A DNA stretch of 64,000 nt, from positions 19,289,261 to 19,353,260 of the forward strand of contig NC_003074.8 of the NCBI RefSeq assembly GCF_000001735.4, read 5' to 3'. The stretch's first letter is position 1; every line of letters begins with the position of its first letter. This DNA is from Arabidopsis thaliana (lineage: Eukaryota; Streptophyta; Magnoliopsida; Brassicales; Brassicaceae). Positions 21,727 to 33,000 of the stretch are shown piece after piece. The notes under the pieces were generated by a model. The model was not told where the DNA came from, ran no database searches, and was given only the letters and a program-made list of their open reading frames with translations. The position numbers and the translations under genes are program-made.

Positions 21727-22767
21727 TCAATCCCTAAAGATCACAGCATCTGCAATCTCCATAAGCGGTTGCAATGACTCCGGCGTGAATTTTCTGGCGA
21801 AGAAATAGTCTAAACTCGAATTAGATCTCCGCAGAGAGTGAATCAGCTGCGGCGAGATCTCAGAGGCATCGTACGTGTGAGGATGACCACCAACACTACC
21901 GGTCCAATTAACACGTGTGAGTGTAAAGTGACTACATCCTTGAGGATCCTCAAGAGACAACAAAGTCGGAAAATAATGTTCTTCAGGGTAACAAGATTCA
22001 ACATCAAGGCATGGTAATTTGAATTTCCTCCATAGCTTTCTCTCTTTGATCACCATTAGAGCATGACGTTTCGCTAATACGAAGAACTGAGATCCAACAC
22101 GGAAGTCTTGGTACTGGATCTCAGGAAGCATCGCGTCGTCTCCTCTTGCGTTGTATCGTTTCAGAAGGAACGGTTCATCGGAGAGGATCTCGATGAAGCT
22201 TTGTTGATGATGATCGGAGAAGAGGTGGTTGTGGATGTAAGAGAAGGAATGGAGAGGGATACAGTGTTGTGAGATTAAAGCGAAATAGAGATTGTTAGGA
22301 TCGTCGAGGATTGCGTTTGCTAGTAATCGTCGTTCGGCGGAGATTAACGTCGGAGAAGCTCGTGCGGTTCTTCTCGCCGGGATGAACTTAGCGTTGATTG
22401 ATGAAGAATCGAGAAGAGGAGAGACGGAGGAGGTTGGATCTGCGTGGATGTAAACGTTGTAGAGATCTTGGTGACCTTGGAAGAAGCTTTCCCAGAGAGG
22501 TAAGAAGGTTAGATCGGAGTTTGTTAGGAAGAGGAAAGCGATCTTTGGGGGTGGATTTGGAGAGAGGGAGATGAGACGACGGTTGTTGTTGGTGGAGGAA
22601 GAGACGACGGCGCGGTGGAAGAGAGAGAGGTCGTCTAGGTCATCGGCGGTGGAAATGAGGGTAGAGGAAGAGAGAAGGATGTGTGGTGAGAGGATGAAGA
22701 GGAAGAAGAGAAGAGAAAGAGAGAGGAAGAGAGATAGAGAATAAACGAGTGTAGAAGATGAGAACAT
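21727..22767 (-). CDS. GNTL: Core-2/I-branching glycosyltransferase-like protein, plasmodesmal type
   Basis: A single-exon gene of 346 aa. Residues about 8-31 form one hydrophobic anchor (type II membrane topology), followed by a lumenal domain of the plant DUF266/GT14-like family: KIAFLFLTNSDLTFLPLWE, YNVYIHADP, NLYFALISQHCIPLHSF, GSQFFVLAKRHAL, CYPEEHYFPT and NWTGSVGGHPH. These match the branching beta-1,6-N-acetylglucosaminyltransferase fold. I recall At3g52060 described as AtGnTL, a plasmodesma-associated protein reported to affect callose and virus movement. Enzyme activity is inferred from family only. The 5' leader carries a CTT repeat. Confidence 0.9.
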   Translation of the reverse strand: MFSSSTLVYSLSLFLSLSLLFFLFILSPHILLSSSTLISTADDLDDLSLFHRAVVSSSTNNNRRLISLSPNPPPKIAFLFLTNSDLTFLPLWESFFQGHQDLYNVYIHADPTSSVSPLLDSSSINAKFIPARRTARASPTLISAERRLLANAILDDPNNLYFALISQHCIPLHSFSYIHNHLFSDHHQQSFIEILSDEPFLLKRYNARGDDAMLPEIQYQDFRVGSQFFVLAKRHALMVIKERKLWRKFKLPCLDVESCYPEEHYFPTLLSLEDPQGCSHFTLTRVNWTGSVGGHPHTYDASEISPQLIHSLRRSNSSLDYFFARKFTPESLQPLMEIADAVIFRD

Positions 22768-23492
22768 CTCTCTGTATACAACAACACAGAATTTCTCTGA
22801 GGAAGAAGAAGAAGAAGAAGAAGAAGATTGATTGAAATGAATGAGTTAGAAAAAATTCTGATGTGACAATAAAAAGGAAAAAGGGGAATAATGACGTCAG
22901 CAAAATGGGGACACGTGAAATTATTTTTAAAATTATTTGGGACAATCGACACAGTTGCTCTATCGCTATTTGTTTACGTGGGGCTGTTCTCTCTCTATTT
23001 ATATAATAATGAGATACGGTTTTTTCAGCAACCAGATTTTAAAGTTATCTGATTAAATCTAATAATAGGATAGAGATAGAGTCACAGAGACATGTTGTTG
23101 ACTTTATGACATTATTTTATTCTTTGCTTATCCACTCAGTCATCATTTATCTCACCAGTCAGACATAATGTGTTGTTGTTGTGAATTTGTAGATGCTTCC
23201 GACTATACCTGATTACCTGGCCATTCAGAATCGGTTTGGATCAAAAAATTTGGGTTTTCGGTTTAGAAATCGAAACAAACCGAATTAGTTGAAACGAACC
23301 GAATAGAAATTCGGCCAATTTGGTTTTGCATTGGCGTGTACCTTGTGACTACATGTGTGTGTGTTAGATGAGATCTATCCACCCATTTTTCAAATCATTT
23401 TTGTCGTTAAGCTATCAAGATTCTGATATTTTCCTGCTCACTTTTGATTCCCAAAACAAAAAACTTTCTTCAATTATTCTATTCATCTTCTC
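22768..23492. promoter_or_regulatory. Divergent promoter region of GNTL and the 114-aa gene
   Basis: About 725 bases between two divergent genes. It contains TGACGTCA (22891-22898, a bZIP/CRE-type palindrome) and ACACGTG (22911-22917, G-box core). No coding content is seen. Confidence 0.55.
22802..22825. repeat. (GAA)8 microsatellite in the GNTL 5' leader
   Basis: Eight GAA units on the + strand, read as CTT in the GNTL transcript, about 35-60 bases before its ATG. CT-rich leader repeats are common in plant genes and can affect expression. Confidence 0.85.
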
Positions 23493-23837
23493 ATGGCGGC
23501 TCTCTCCACCACCTTCTACTACCACCCACTCTGCACTAACCACCGTACAAAGAGACAAGCCTCAAGCAGACACGGAGTTAGATCTATGAGAGTGATGTCT
23601 TGTCGGAAGCAGAAATTACCAGAAGAGAATGAAGGAGTGATCCAGAGAACATTGAGAAGGATGATTTCAGAGGCTGGGAAGATTGGGAAGAATCTGAAGC
23701 CAGAGAAGAAGAAAGGAGACGTCAAGGACCTGATGCTTATGAGTCTCTCTTTTGCTGTTTATGTTTATATCTCTCAACTATTGGTTTGTGCTTACTTCTC
23801 CTGGCAACATCTCAGCTTCCCCAAATCTTCATGGTAG
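23493..23837 (+). CDS. Small putative plastid membrane protein, 114 aa
   Basis: A single exon of 114 aa. The N-terminus (MAALSTTFYYHPL, then RTKRQASSRHGVRS) is rich in Ser, Thr and Arg and lacks acidic residues, as in a chloroplast transit peptide. The middle is basic (IQRTLRRMISEAGKIGKNL). Near the end, LMLMSLSFAVYVYISQLLVCAY can span a membrane once. It corresponds to At3g52070. I do not recognise a functional domain; the location is inferred only from composition. It is divergent from GNTL. Confidence 0.8.
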   Translation: MAALSTTFYYHPLCTNHRTKRQASSRHGVRSMRVMSCRKQKLPEENEGVIQRTLRRMISEAGKIGKNLKPEKKKGDVKDLMLMSLSFAVYVYISQLLVCAYFSWQHLSFPKSSW

Positions 23838-23989
23838 TAGCTAAGCTAGCTCCTCCTTGTAAATTCTGCACAAATCAGTAATAAGATAAGAAATTCAATT
23901 CCGACATAGGAGAATTGAGAGTTGTGATCTTTCACTTTGGTCTTATATAATTGAATTGTTAAGCTTCTCATACCTCTTTATCTGCTTTA

Positions 23990-24576
23990 ACTCCGGCAGA
24001 AAAGGCAAACCAACCATTGCGATAACACTATCAACCAGTTAAGGCTCTTTGTTTTAGAGCCGAAAGGAGATGCAAGAGCCTCGGGCAGAGTCGCTGAGTA
24101 TGCCTTGAAAACCAAAACTTTGACCGTAATTGTTAGAAAGAAAGAGAGATTCCTAACCATTTCGTATTGGCCTCCTCCAATTTATCCTCCTTAAACAGAG
24201 AGCCCCATCCATTTTCCTTCTGTGTGCTGCACCAAACCTTTCCTCCATAGTCATATCACTGCGAGCTTTTCCCTGTACAATCCAACCTCTAAGTCAGCTA
24301 TAAGCAAAGAGCTTGGGATAAAAGCTTGGTTGTGGAGTGTTCAGGTAAGGAAACAAGAATCAGCAAATGATCTTAAAGAAAAAACGTTCCTCCTTTGTTT
24401 CATCAAATCCAACAACTTCAGCGTCATCTAACAATTCCGCTATAGATGGAACATTGGGAAAAAGAAGAGTTTCCATCTCTCCTATATGCTAAATTCCCAG
24501 CAAACATGCAAGAGCGCACGTTCACCAGACTTGATGCTGGAAACACCAATAGCTAAACCGGCCATTACTTGTATCT
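23990..24576 (-). pseudogene. Decayed copy of FKBP42 / TWISTED DWARF1 (TWD1)
   Basis: Three islands on the minus strand appear in the order of TWD1 (At3g21640, also called ULTRACURVATA2). 24576-24393 reads AGLAIGVSSIKSGERALLHV, then after small indels LFPNVPSIAELL and EVVGFDETKE, the end of the FK506-binding domain; an acceptor-like acag precedes it. 24272-24158 reads GKARSDMTMEERFGAAHRR, KMDG and, after a frameshift, LFKEDKLEEA, the start of the TPR domain, again after an AG acceptor. 24060-23990 reads KTKSLNWLIVLSQW and LVCLFCR, the C-terminal membrane anchor. The parental AGLAIGVASMKSG and LFWLIVLWQW are easily recognised. Intron positions seem kept, so it was a genomic rather than a processed copy. 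Stops, frameshifts and deletion of most of the TPR region make it non-functional. Confidence 0.85.
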
Positions 24577-25829
24577 CTGTTCATAGAGGACATTTCACTC
24601 CTTAGTTTTTAATCTTGTTTAAAGCTCTGTATACTAACATAAACATGCATGAATCAGCTTTAAAGCAACAAAAGAAAGAAAGGAAAACTCAATTTCTTTC
24701 CTCCCAAATATTCTTTTTCATTAGGTTCACATGAAACGCAAGATTTAAGACCTCAGCTTTACTATCAACTTTAGGTAGGTAAGACTACCTACCATTTTGA
24801 GAAGGCTCACAATGCAAAAATGGAACTCACCATCCTTGACTGATTCGGTTTCAGCTCCAGCAAACCAAAGTGTTTCTAATAAACTTGGCCGTGCATTGAA
24901 CCACGGAGTTCCAAAATCAATGTCTGTTTAAATCATTGGCCCCAGAATTTGAACTACACACAGAGTCACAGACATTCATTACGATGGTTGAATGAAATGG
25001 TCTTGACTAAGAAGTAAGAACAACTATGCACAATTGAGAAACTATTAGCTCGATTTCCAGAAACTATCACTATCGTAATATAAAAGTCCCAGGATCGACC
25101 AAATCGGACGAGAAAGACTCAATGAAGAAACCCCATAAAAACATGGTCGAAGTCAGTATAAACAAAATCAAGAGTTTGGTCGTCGTTGTGGATTTGGAGG
25201 AGAGGAGAGTGAGCTTACAGAGTATGAGAAGCGAGAAGCTCAGGGGAAGTGTGACTCGTCGTCGTCGTCTTCGAAGTCACTCACGACCATCGAGAGATCT
25301 GATGATTTTGGTAAAATATCAAAAAAGGACTTCAACTTTTCACTTAAGTCAAAACAAGCCCCTATAAATAAATTCTGTTATTTAAGCCTTGAGGCTTGAG
25401 CTGCGTCTTTGTTGTTCACTAGGAGAGTTATTTGAGCGGATAATTTACTAAAACTGAATGTCCATCTCCCAAACAAACATTTTACGTTTTCATGTTATAT
25501 AAAAGAATACTATATCGTTAGCTAGAATATTGTAGTTAAATATTAAAGTAGTGTATTTTACATTTTGTCTGAACTTTGTCATCTTTGTTTCATGAATGGT
25601 CAATGGTGAATAATGGGGAGAGAAGGAACGTGAATAAAGGGATCCACAAGTGTCTCCACCATTTTCTGAGTAAAAACAATCACATCCTTTCATTTTCAAA
25701 CCCCTAAACCAAATTGTAAAGTCAGAAAAAAAGAAAAAAAGAAACACACATACAAATCGAAAAGCTTTTCTTCATCTCCCACGTTACAATAAGCCCTAAG
25801 AACGAATAAGGCAACTACAGAGAGAAAAG
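24577..25829. other. Spacer with possible minus-strand transcript, and CHX28 promoter
   Basis: Upstream (minus strand) of the FKBP42 relic there is an exon-like block 24953-24831 bounded by gtgtag and gtgagt. Further up, 25360-25219 carries a short acidic open frame (MVVSDFEDDDD, 16 codons) ending near a gtaagc donor. Neither matches TWD1 that I can see, so this could be an unannotated non-coding or chimeric transcript. From about 25400 to 25829 the DNA is AT-rich and acts as the CHX28 promoter and leader. Confidence 0.4.
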
Positions 25830-28475
25830 ATGAATTCAACTACAACAAAAAACGTTTGTGGAGACAAATGGTACCTTAACCTAGACAGGCCAGAAGAGGC
25901 ATTGAAGATTCTTGTATTCATTGCCATTTTCGTCGTCCGAACTCTCCTCCATTATCTCATGAAGCCTCTAGGCCAACCTTACCTCACCACCGACTTTGCT
26001 GTATGTCAAATATCTTTTTGTTCTTTGTCTATCTCTTTTGATTTCTATATTAACTCAAATTTTCTATGCATCAGATAGGGCTAATTCTAGGTAATATTCC
26101 AAGGTTTCGAGGGGCATTCTCGGGGCCTTACTCTATAACCCTCAACAACATAATAGAATTTGGAATGATCTGCCATATGTTTGTCATGGGTCTAGAGATG
26201 AATCCAAGCGTTCTTCTCAGACCACCAACCAAAGATGCATTCATTGCCTACACAAGCATGATCACGACCTTTGTTCTCGCCTTTGTCACAACTCCTTTCC
26301 TCCACTATACCAAAACTTCTCCTTACATTTTCTCCCTCGCCCTCTCCCTCATGGCCTCAAGCACCGGTTCTCCTATCCTAACCCGCGTCATCGCCAATCT
26401 CAAAATCAGAAAATCCGATCTTGGAAAACTTGCATCAGCCGCAGGTGTCCATACGGACATGATCTCTACCTTGCTTTACTGCTTCGGCTTCATTTTCTTC
26501 CCTACGGAGAAACCTCTCGCTCGTCCTCTCCACAGATTCTTCAGAGCCCTCCTCATGTTTTGCCTCTTCCTCGCTCAGGTCACTTTCACTTCCATTGTAT
26601 CCCCAATCTTTCTTAATTGGGTCAACAACGAGAACCCTGAAGGTAAACCACTCAAGGGGTCACACCTTGTTATGTCCCTGGCATTTGTCGTCTTGATCTG
26701 CAGTTTCCCAACTTGGCCACCTGAATCAATGTACAACCCAATTCTCAGTGCATTCACGGCTGGTCTCTTCCTTCCAAACAAAGGAAGAATGTCGAAATGG
26801 ATCATCAACAAAATCAATTACTTGCTCAGCACGGTCTTCTACCCTATCTTCTTCTTCTGGGTTGGATTCATAATCCACATGAGAAACTTTGACATTACTG
26901 ACAAAATGGCGTGGGTAAGATTCTTTTCTCTTCTTGGCACTGTTATAGCCGGAAAAGTCACCGGAACAGTCTTGTGTGGTTTACTACTCGGTTATCATGT
27001 CCCGGAAACCGCATCCTTAGGACTGCTTTTGACCACTAAAGGCCATTTTCATGTCTACTTGGCAGCTTTAGCCATTCGGGTACCATCAAGCTTTCTCTTT
27101 ATGTTTTGTTATTTAAGCTATCATCAAAGTAAGATCTTTACTCTCTTTCTTTTTCGTTTGATGCAAATGCAGACTAACAGGGTGAAAAGTACGACCGGTG
27201 CATTGATCATATTTATCATTGTCTTCACGGTGGTCTACTCCCCATTCGTGGTCATGGACATCATCAAACGCGCTAGAAAGCGGGTGCCTGTGCACATCAT
27301 GGCGCTTCAATGGCTCGATCCAACAACTGAACTTCGGATCTTGATTGGTCTCCACGGTCCCCACAACATTGGTTCTACGCTCAACGTTATGGAGATCTGC
27401 CATGGTGGCCGTGAGCCGGGTTCCATATTCTATGCGACTGACATGGTGGAGTTGACTGATGAGATTGCAGCCACGCTGAAGAAGGGCGGAGGAGCCGGTC
27501 AGAGTAATGATTCAGTGACGGTAACGGATAGGTCGGTGACGGAAATGAGAGAGAGTATAACGGCAGCTGTGAATGGGTACGGAGAGCTCCGCAATGGACA
27601 AGGTGTGACAGTGCGGCGGATGCTGGCGTTGTCCACGTTTGTGACCATGGCCCATGACGTCTGCGGTTTGGCTGATGAACTTATGGTTTCCATTATAATT
27701 CTACCGTTCCATAAACGGCTGAATCCTGATGGTACTCTCGATGCTGGTCATGCTGGGTTCCGTCATGTGAACCGCAAGGTAATTGTTCCATCTCAGTAAT
27801 ACTCTGTTTCTTTCAGTTCTCAGAGAGATAATTTGGCATTTGTGTGTGCAGATTCTGAAGAACGCACCATGTTCAGTAGGAATTCTTGTGGATAGGTCGT
27901 TCGGGCAAACAGAAGAGGCATGGAGACCAGGAGCGTCCATGGGCATTGCTATAATATTCATAGGTGGCAGAGACGACCGAGAGGCACTAGCCTTCGCTGC
28001 ACAAGTGGCTCGACATCCTGCTGTGAAATTAAAGGTTATACGTTTCTTGGAAGACAAGAGCTCTCAAAACGCACAAAAACGAAGCAGCATCCTGAACAGA
28101 GCGAGTGTGGTAGATCAAGAGGAGGAAATGAAGCTTGATGATGAATGTTTTGCTGAGTTCTACGAAAGATACATAGCTGGAGGTGGAAGAGTGTCTTACA
28201 TGGAGAAGCATCTCACCAACTCCTCTGAGACTTTCACAGCTCTTAAATCACTAGATGGAGAGTATGGGCTGGTGATTGTAGGAAGAGGAGGGGGAAGAGC
28301 GAGCAGTGGGTTAACCACCGGCCTCAACGACTGGCAGCAATGTCCAGAGCTTGGTCCCATAGGTGACGTTCTTTCAGGATCAGATTTCTCACACAACACA
28401 TCAATGTTAATTATTCAGCAGCAGCGTACTCGGGGTCAGCTAGAAGGGCTTCATGATGACTTCACTATACTGTGA
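25830..28475 (+). CDS. CHX28: Cation/H+ exchanger CHX28 (CPA2 family)
   Basis: Exons 25830-26000, 26075-27079, 27173-27778 and 27852-28475 give 801 aa, the length I recall for CHX28 (At3g52080). The first roughly 420 residues form about a dozen membrane spans of a monovalent cation:proton antiporter (GLILGNIPRFRG, FVMGLEMNPSVLL, SLMASSTGSPILTR). The second half is the large cytosolic domain of plant CHX proteins with two Usp-like folds (ELRILIGLHGPHN, then SVGILVDRSFG, SMGIAIIFIGGRDDREALA). The usual membrane-embedded Asn-Asp pair after SAAxV is not seen; this copy reads SAAGVHTDMIS. The third intron (27080-27172, 93 bases) keeps the frame open. CHX genes are often pollen-expressed; the substrate is not predictable here. 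Confidence 0.94.
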
Positions 28476-28808
28476 ATATCTGTACAAATGCACTTTACTT
28501 AGTAGCTTGGGAAGAGTAGTAGCTTCACCATCACAACTCTTAAAGAGACTTTGTACAATAGTTCAAACATTAAGCGGTTTATGTAGATAGAATGGTAAAA
28601 AGAAGAGGTAATCTAAGCATTACTTCATAGCATCCTGAAATGGTGTTGAAACATAGAGTTAAAAGAAGTTACAGGCCGATTTGTTTTTGATTTATACAAA
28701 GCATAACTAGGGAAAATTTCCCAAGCTCATTATTAGTCTTGATTGGTGCTTAGCAAAAGACAATGTAAAACGTTTTCCCCGATGTGCTGATGGAGAACTC
28801 CAAGTTCC
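28476..28808. other. Convergent 3' regions of CHX28 and NRPB11
   Basis: The two genes point at each other, so this 330-base stretch contains both 3'UTRs. Nothing else is seen. Confidence 0.5.
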
Positions 28809-29738
28809 TTAAAACTGATTCGAAAACTTGGCCACCTCTGCCTGAAAACACAGAAGGGTATACCATAAGACCAGGTACATCAAACAACATCAATAGCATT
28901 TGATATTCGTCTAGCTTATTAACCACATAATCAGATAAGTATATCCGAAGAGAGAAACTTATGTACCTCAAACTGGTTCTTCAAGTAGTCGAGCTCCTTG
29001 TCCAAGTCATTGATGGCCTGGTTGTATGCTTGCATTGGGGAAGACTGGCTTGTTGTGTGAATCTACATACAGAAACCACTTTCACAATTAAACAACAACA
29101 TACAAGATCTTTCTATAAGTCCTTAAGCAACCAGTAATCCCAGAGGAAACTGTTAACACTAGAAGCTTAAACCAAGAAATATTCACGGTTTCCAAACAAC
29201 CATACACTACTTTTAAGTTCCTAAACCAATCTTTTGGATCCTAAGGTCAATCAATGAACTGAAAAAAACGCAGAGGATAGCATTGTTCTTTCCAATTCAA
29301 AGCAACAGGCTCTACAGTAGAAGCAACTGAAAAACTTGGAACTTACCCTCACTATGATTTTGTACTTAAGAGGATGAGGAAGTTGGTATCCAGCAAACAA
29401 GACATTCTCGTCGCGATGAAGTTGCCTAAAACAAAAATTTCAGAACAGAGCTGACAAAAATTAGGGCTTTCTTCTTTCTGAGAAAAGAGTTGCAAAATCA
29501 ACAAAAAGACGTACATGCGGACAATGTTTCCAATCGTATGGTCTTCTCTCTCAACCGTGAAGGAAGCAGCATTGATGATCTTCGTATCCCTATCATAAGA
29601 AACCCTAGAACATAGAAATCGAGAGGGTTTAGCACATGTAAGAGGACTATCGAGTATGATTTCGAGTGATAGAAACTTCAATTACTTCTTGGTGCCTTCA
29701 GGGACGACGAATCGCTCATATCGTTCGGGAGCATTCAT
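28809..29738 (-). CDS. NRPB11: DNA-directed RNA polymerase II subunit RPB11
   Basis: Five exons on the minus strand (29738-29686, 29604-29515, 29425-29347, 29062-28967, 28841-28809) give 116 aa, as for Arabidopsis RPB13.6/NRPB11 (At3g52090). The RPB11/RpoA N-terminal dimerisation fold is clear: [32 protein letters not shown] and [17 protein letters not shown]. It pairs with NRPB3 in the alpha-like assembly core. In plants the same subunit also serves Pol IV and Pol V, so it works in mRNA synthesis and RNA-directed DNA methylation. It shares a 344-base divergent promoter with the PHD gene. Confidence 0.96.
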
Positions 29739-30082
29739 GGCTTAATCGGAGATTTCAAGCTTCGCTCTCTTTTTCGCCGCAGAGAGACAGTCAAGAGTTC
29801 TTCAGTTTCTTTCTGGCAAACAAAATATAATACGACGTCGTTTTTCATAAAAGAAAAAAGATCGAATCTCCACGTGTTATATTATTATTGGTGTATACAG
29901 TTTGGGTCGGATCGGGCCGATAAAACATAATATTTCCGTTTAAGGACCTCTAGGTTTATATTATTTACACAATAAAGGACGAGTGATTTAATTCAGAAAC
30001 CTAACAAAAAATTCAGGAAAAAAAGAAAAGAAGTCAGATCCCTAAAAATCGAACCCGAAAGCGTAAAACTTGAAAACCGACT
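29739..30082. promoter_or_regulatory. Divergent promoter NRPB11 / PHD gene
   Basis: 344 bases separate the two start codons. Visible elements are acgacgtcg (29832-29840, ACGT core), ccacgtgt (29871-29878, G-box core) and a cgggccga word near 29915. No clear TATA box is present for either gene, which fits housekeeping expression. Confidence 0.55.
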
Positions 30083-33000
30083 ATGGCCTTTCACGTAGCT
30101 TGTCCAATTACATGGTATGTTTTTTTTTCTTTCTTTTGGCGCCTCCTTTACTCGTTGGCTTGTTTGTTTTTACTAATCGAATTGTTCTAATTTGGGGGTT
30201 TTCTTCTTTCTTTCGTTCTTTCTCCGCAGCCGGAAAATTTGCTTCTGCGTTTTGGGGTTTTCTCGGAATCTTCATGGTAATGAAGTCAAGGATGTGTATC
30301 TCAAAGAGATCCATTCTCTTCAGGAGTTCGTGCGAAACCCCTGGGATGCTGAGGTTTCCAAGGACGGTACCGTTCAGATCCATGTGCCTAAGCTTGCTGT
30401 TTTCGATACTGGTCCTCGCATTGCGGCTAGAAATGTTGGTGTTGGGAGTGATTCGGCGATGGAGGTTGTTGCTGCATCATCGAATTTGGTACCAGCTAAA
30501 CGCACCTTGGTGTTGCAGAAGAAGGCTGTGGAAGTTTATGCTGCGAATGATTGTTCTGGCGACTTAGAGGTTCGAATTCTTACTTGCGAAACTTGTTTTT
30601 GTGGTTAGGGGTTACTGCTATGTCAATTGAATTGAACTTGTTTATAGGAATCTGTCTTTGTGAGAAAACGTGTTTTCAGTGATGTTGATTATCTGTATCT
30701 CGTGTATGTGTTTTGGTGTTGTCCTGTCTTTTCGGGTTCTGTAATCTATGATTTATATGTAAACTACTTGTGATTTTTTGGATGATTATGAAGTCTATTC
30801 TCGTCAAGACACTAATTCAATGTTATGTCTTTCTCTATGTAGGTTTCAGTCAAAGACCTCAATGAAGAAGATCATGATCATCACAGTGCAAGCATAACAT
30901 GTCACATGTGCTATTTGGTTGAAGTTGGGAAGAGTGAGAGAGCCAAGATGCTTTCTTGCAAATGTTGTGGGAAGAAGTATCATAGAAACTGCGTGAAGTC
31001 TTGGGCCCAACATAGAGGTATTGTTTCATAGGAATCTATTGTTTATGACTTATGAGTCTTTCTGCCTAGATTCTTATACCGGTTTTTGCTAGCAGATCTT
31101 TTTAATTGGAGCTCTTGGGCGTGCCCATCTTGCCGAATCTGTGAGGTATGTTCGGACACAACTTTGTGCTCAATGATTATTCTTGCTCTTTACATGCTGG
31201 GCTAGGTATGACTGCTGCTTGATTATTTGTATTCTTTTGATCATTTTTCCTTTAGGGCTGCGGGACTTTAGGGGATCCAAAAAAGTTTATGTTCTGCAAA
31301 AGATGTGATGATGCATATCATTGTGATTGCCAACATCCTCGGCACAAGGTATAGTATTTATTGCGTCTGTATAAGGTTCTTATCTTATCTTTTGCAAATT
31401 GGTTTATTTTAATCTCTGAATATTACAGAATGTTAGTTCTGGACCCTATTTGTGTCCTAAGCACACCAAATGTTACAGTTGTGAGTCTACAGTCCCTGGG
31501 AATGGCCAGAGCTTACGGTATTTAACTTTTTGCCTTGTGATACTTGAAATTTATTCATGTAAAGTGCACTATCTCTTATTATTCCTTCTAAACTTTGCAG
31601 GTGGTTTTTGGGGCATACTTGTTGTGATGCTTGTGGAAGGTTGTTTGTTAAGGGGAATTATTGTCCTGTATGTTTGAAGGTATATTTACATATTCTCCTC
31701 CTCGGTGATAGGAAAACGTGCGCTCTGTTTCCAAGCATCATATTTAGATATTCTTGGCCATAATTAATAGAGTTATGTATTTTGGAGTTGTTACCCTATA
31801 CTATCCAGACATCTGTATTGCAAAAGCAGTTATTTGCAGAATTTTCTTACATTCTTTGAATTGACAAATTATTTTGATTTCATCACGTAGGTTTACAGGG
31901 ACTCGGAAGCAACGCCAATGGTGTGTTGTGACTTTTGCCAGCGCTGGGTTCATTGCCAGTGTGATGGAATTAGGTACATATCGTTAATGAAATTGTACTT
32001 CTGTGTCCTGTAAGCATGTCTCCCAAGTGTGTATCCAAATACTTTAAAATAACGCTAACTTTGTAAGCTACCATCGCAGCGATGAGAAATATATGCAGTT
32101 TCAAGTGGATGGGAATCTTCAATACAAATGTTCTACTTGTCGTGGGGAATCCTACCAGGTGTGTTTCATGGGTCCTTAAGTCTTTTTTGCTATCTCATAT
32201 TTGTCCCAGGTTCTAGTTGATTGCTGTGAATGACAATTTGGTTATCCCATTTTCTCTTTTCTGATTTGTGTTTATGATGCCAGGTCAAGGATCTTGAAGA
32301 TGCTGTACAAGAAATTTGGAAGCGAAAAGATATGGCTGATAAAGATCTAATTGCTAGCTTGAAAGCTAGTGCTCGGGTTGTTGGGCAAACTGGTGGTGCC
32401 CCTCTTATGAATCAGCCTGGCTCTGTGGAAAGAAAAGTTTCTGAAAAGGCTATGGTCAATGGTGAAGAAGAGAAGCCATTGAGAGTTCTCAGGATAAAAA
32501 GTAGCAGGCCTCAAGATTCAGATAGTGAGAAATTTGGAAAACACGCTACAGAGCTGAGCACTGTGAAGGCGAAAAAGTTGGTGATAAGTATAGGTCCTCG
32601 AAAGACAGGGGTTACAAACTCTACGAGCTGCGATGTATCAAAGACTGCCTCCAAATCAAATGGTATGTGTAGTGTCATTTTTGCATGTTCAGTAAACTTA
32701 TATGAGAAAGATACACTCTGATTATTTTCGGTTTGTTCTTTCTTTAAAATTGGTATACATAGACATACTTATAAAGAGCTTTGGTAATTACAGGAAAGCA
32801 AGAAAAATTGCAAGCAGAGGAAACGTTTTCCCGGGAAGAGCGTCGCAGCTTGCTGGGAAAGAATAGTGACGAAAAGAGAGGGTCTCGAGGTGAAGTAACT
32901 ACTTTAAAGGCTGAGGGCGGATTCATAGGGAGACACTCAGATGGTAAAGGAGATTTAAATAGTGGCTCGCATGATTCATCGCAGAAAGATTCAAGGCGAT

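Noticed and set aside
22635-22952. Minus-strand frames overlapping the start of GNTL
   Set aside because: Shadow frames of the GNTL leader and first codons; the frame used by GNTL alone has family motifs.
24040-24125. GC-richer stretch considered as a tRNA or snoRNA
   Set aside because: No cloverleaf, T-loop consensus or C/D box pair; part of it is explained by the FKBP42 pseudogene C-terminus.
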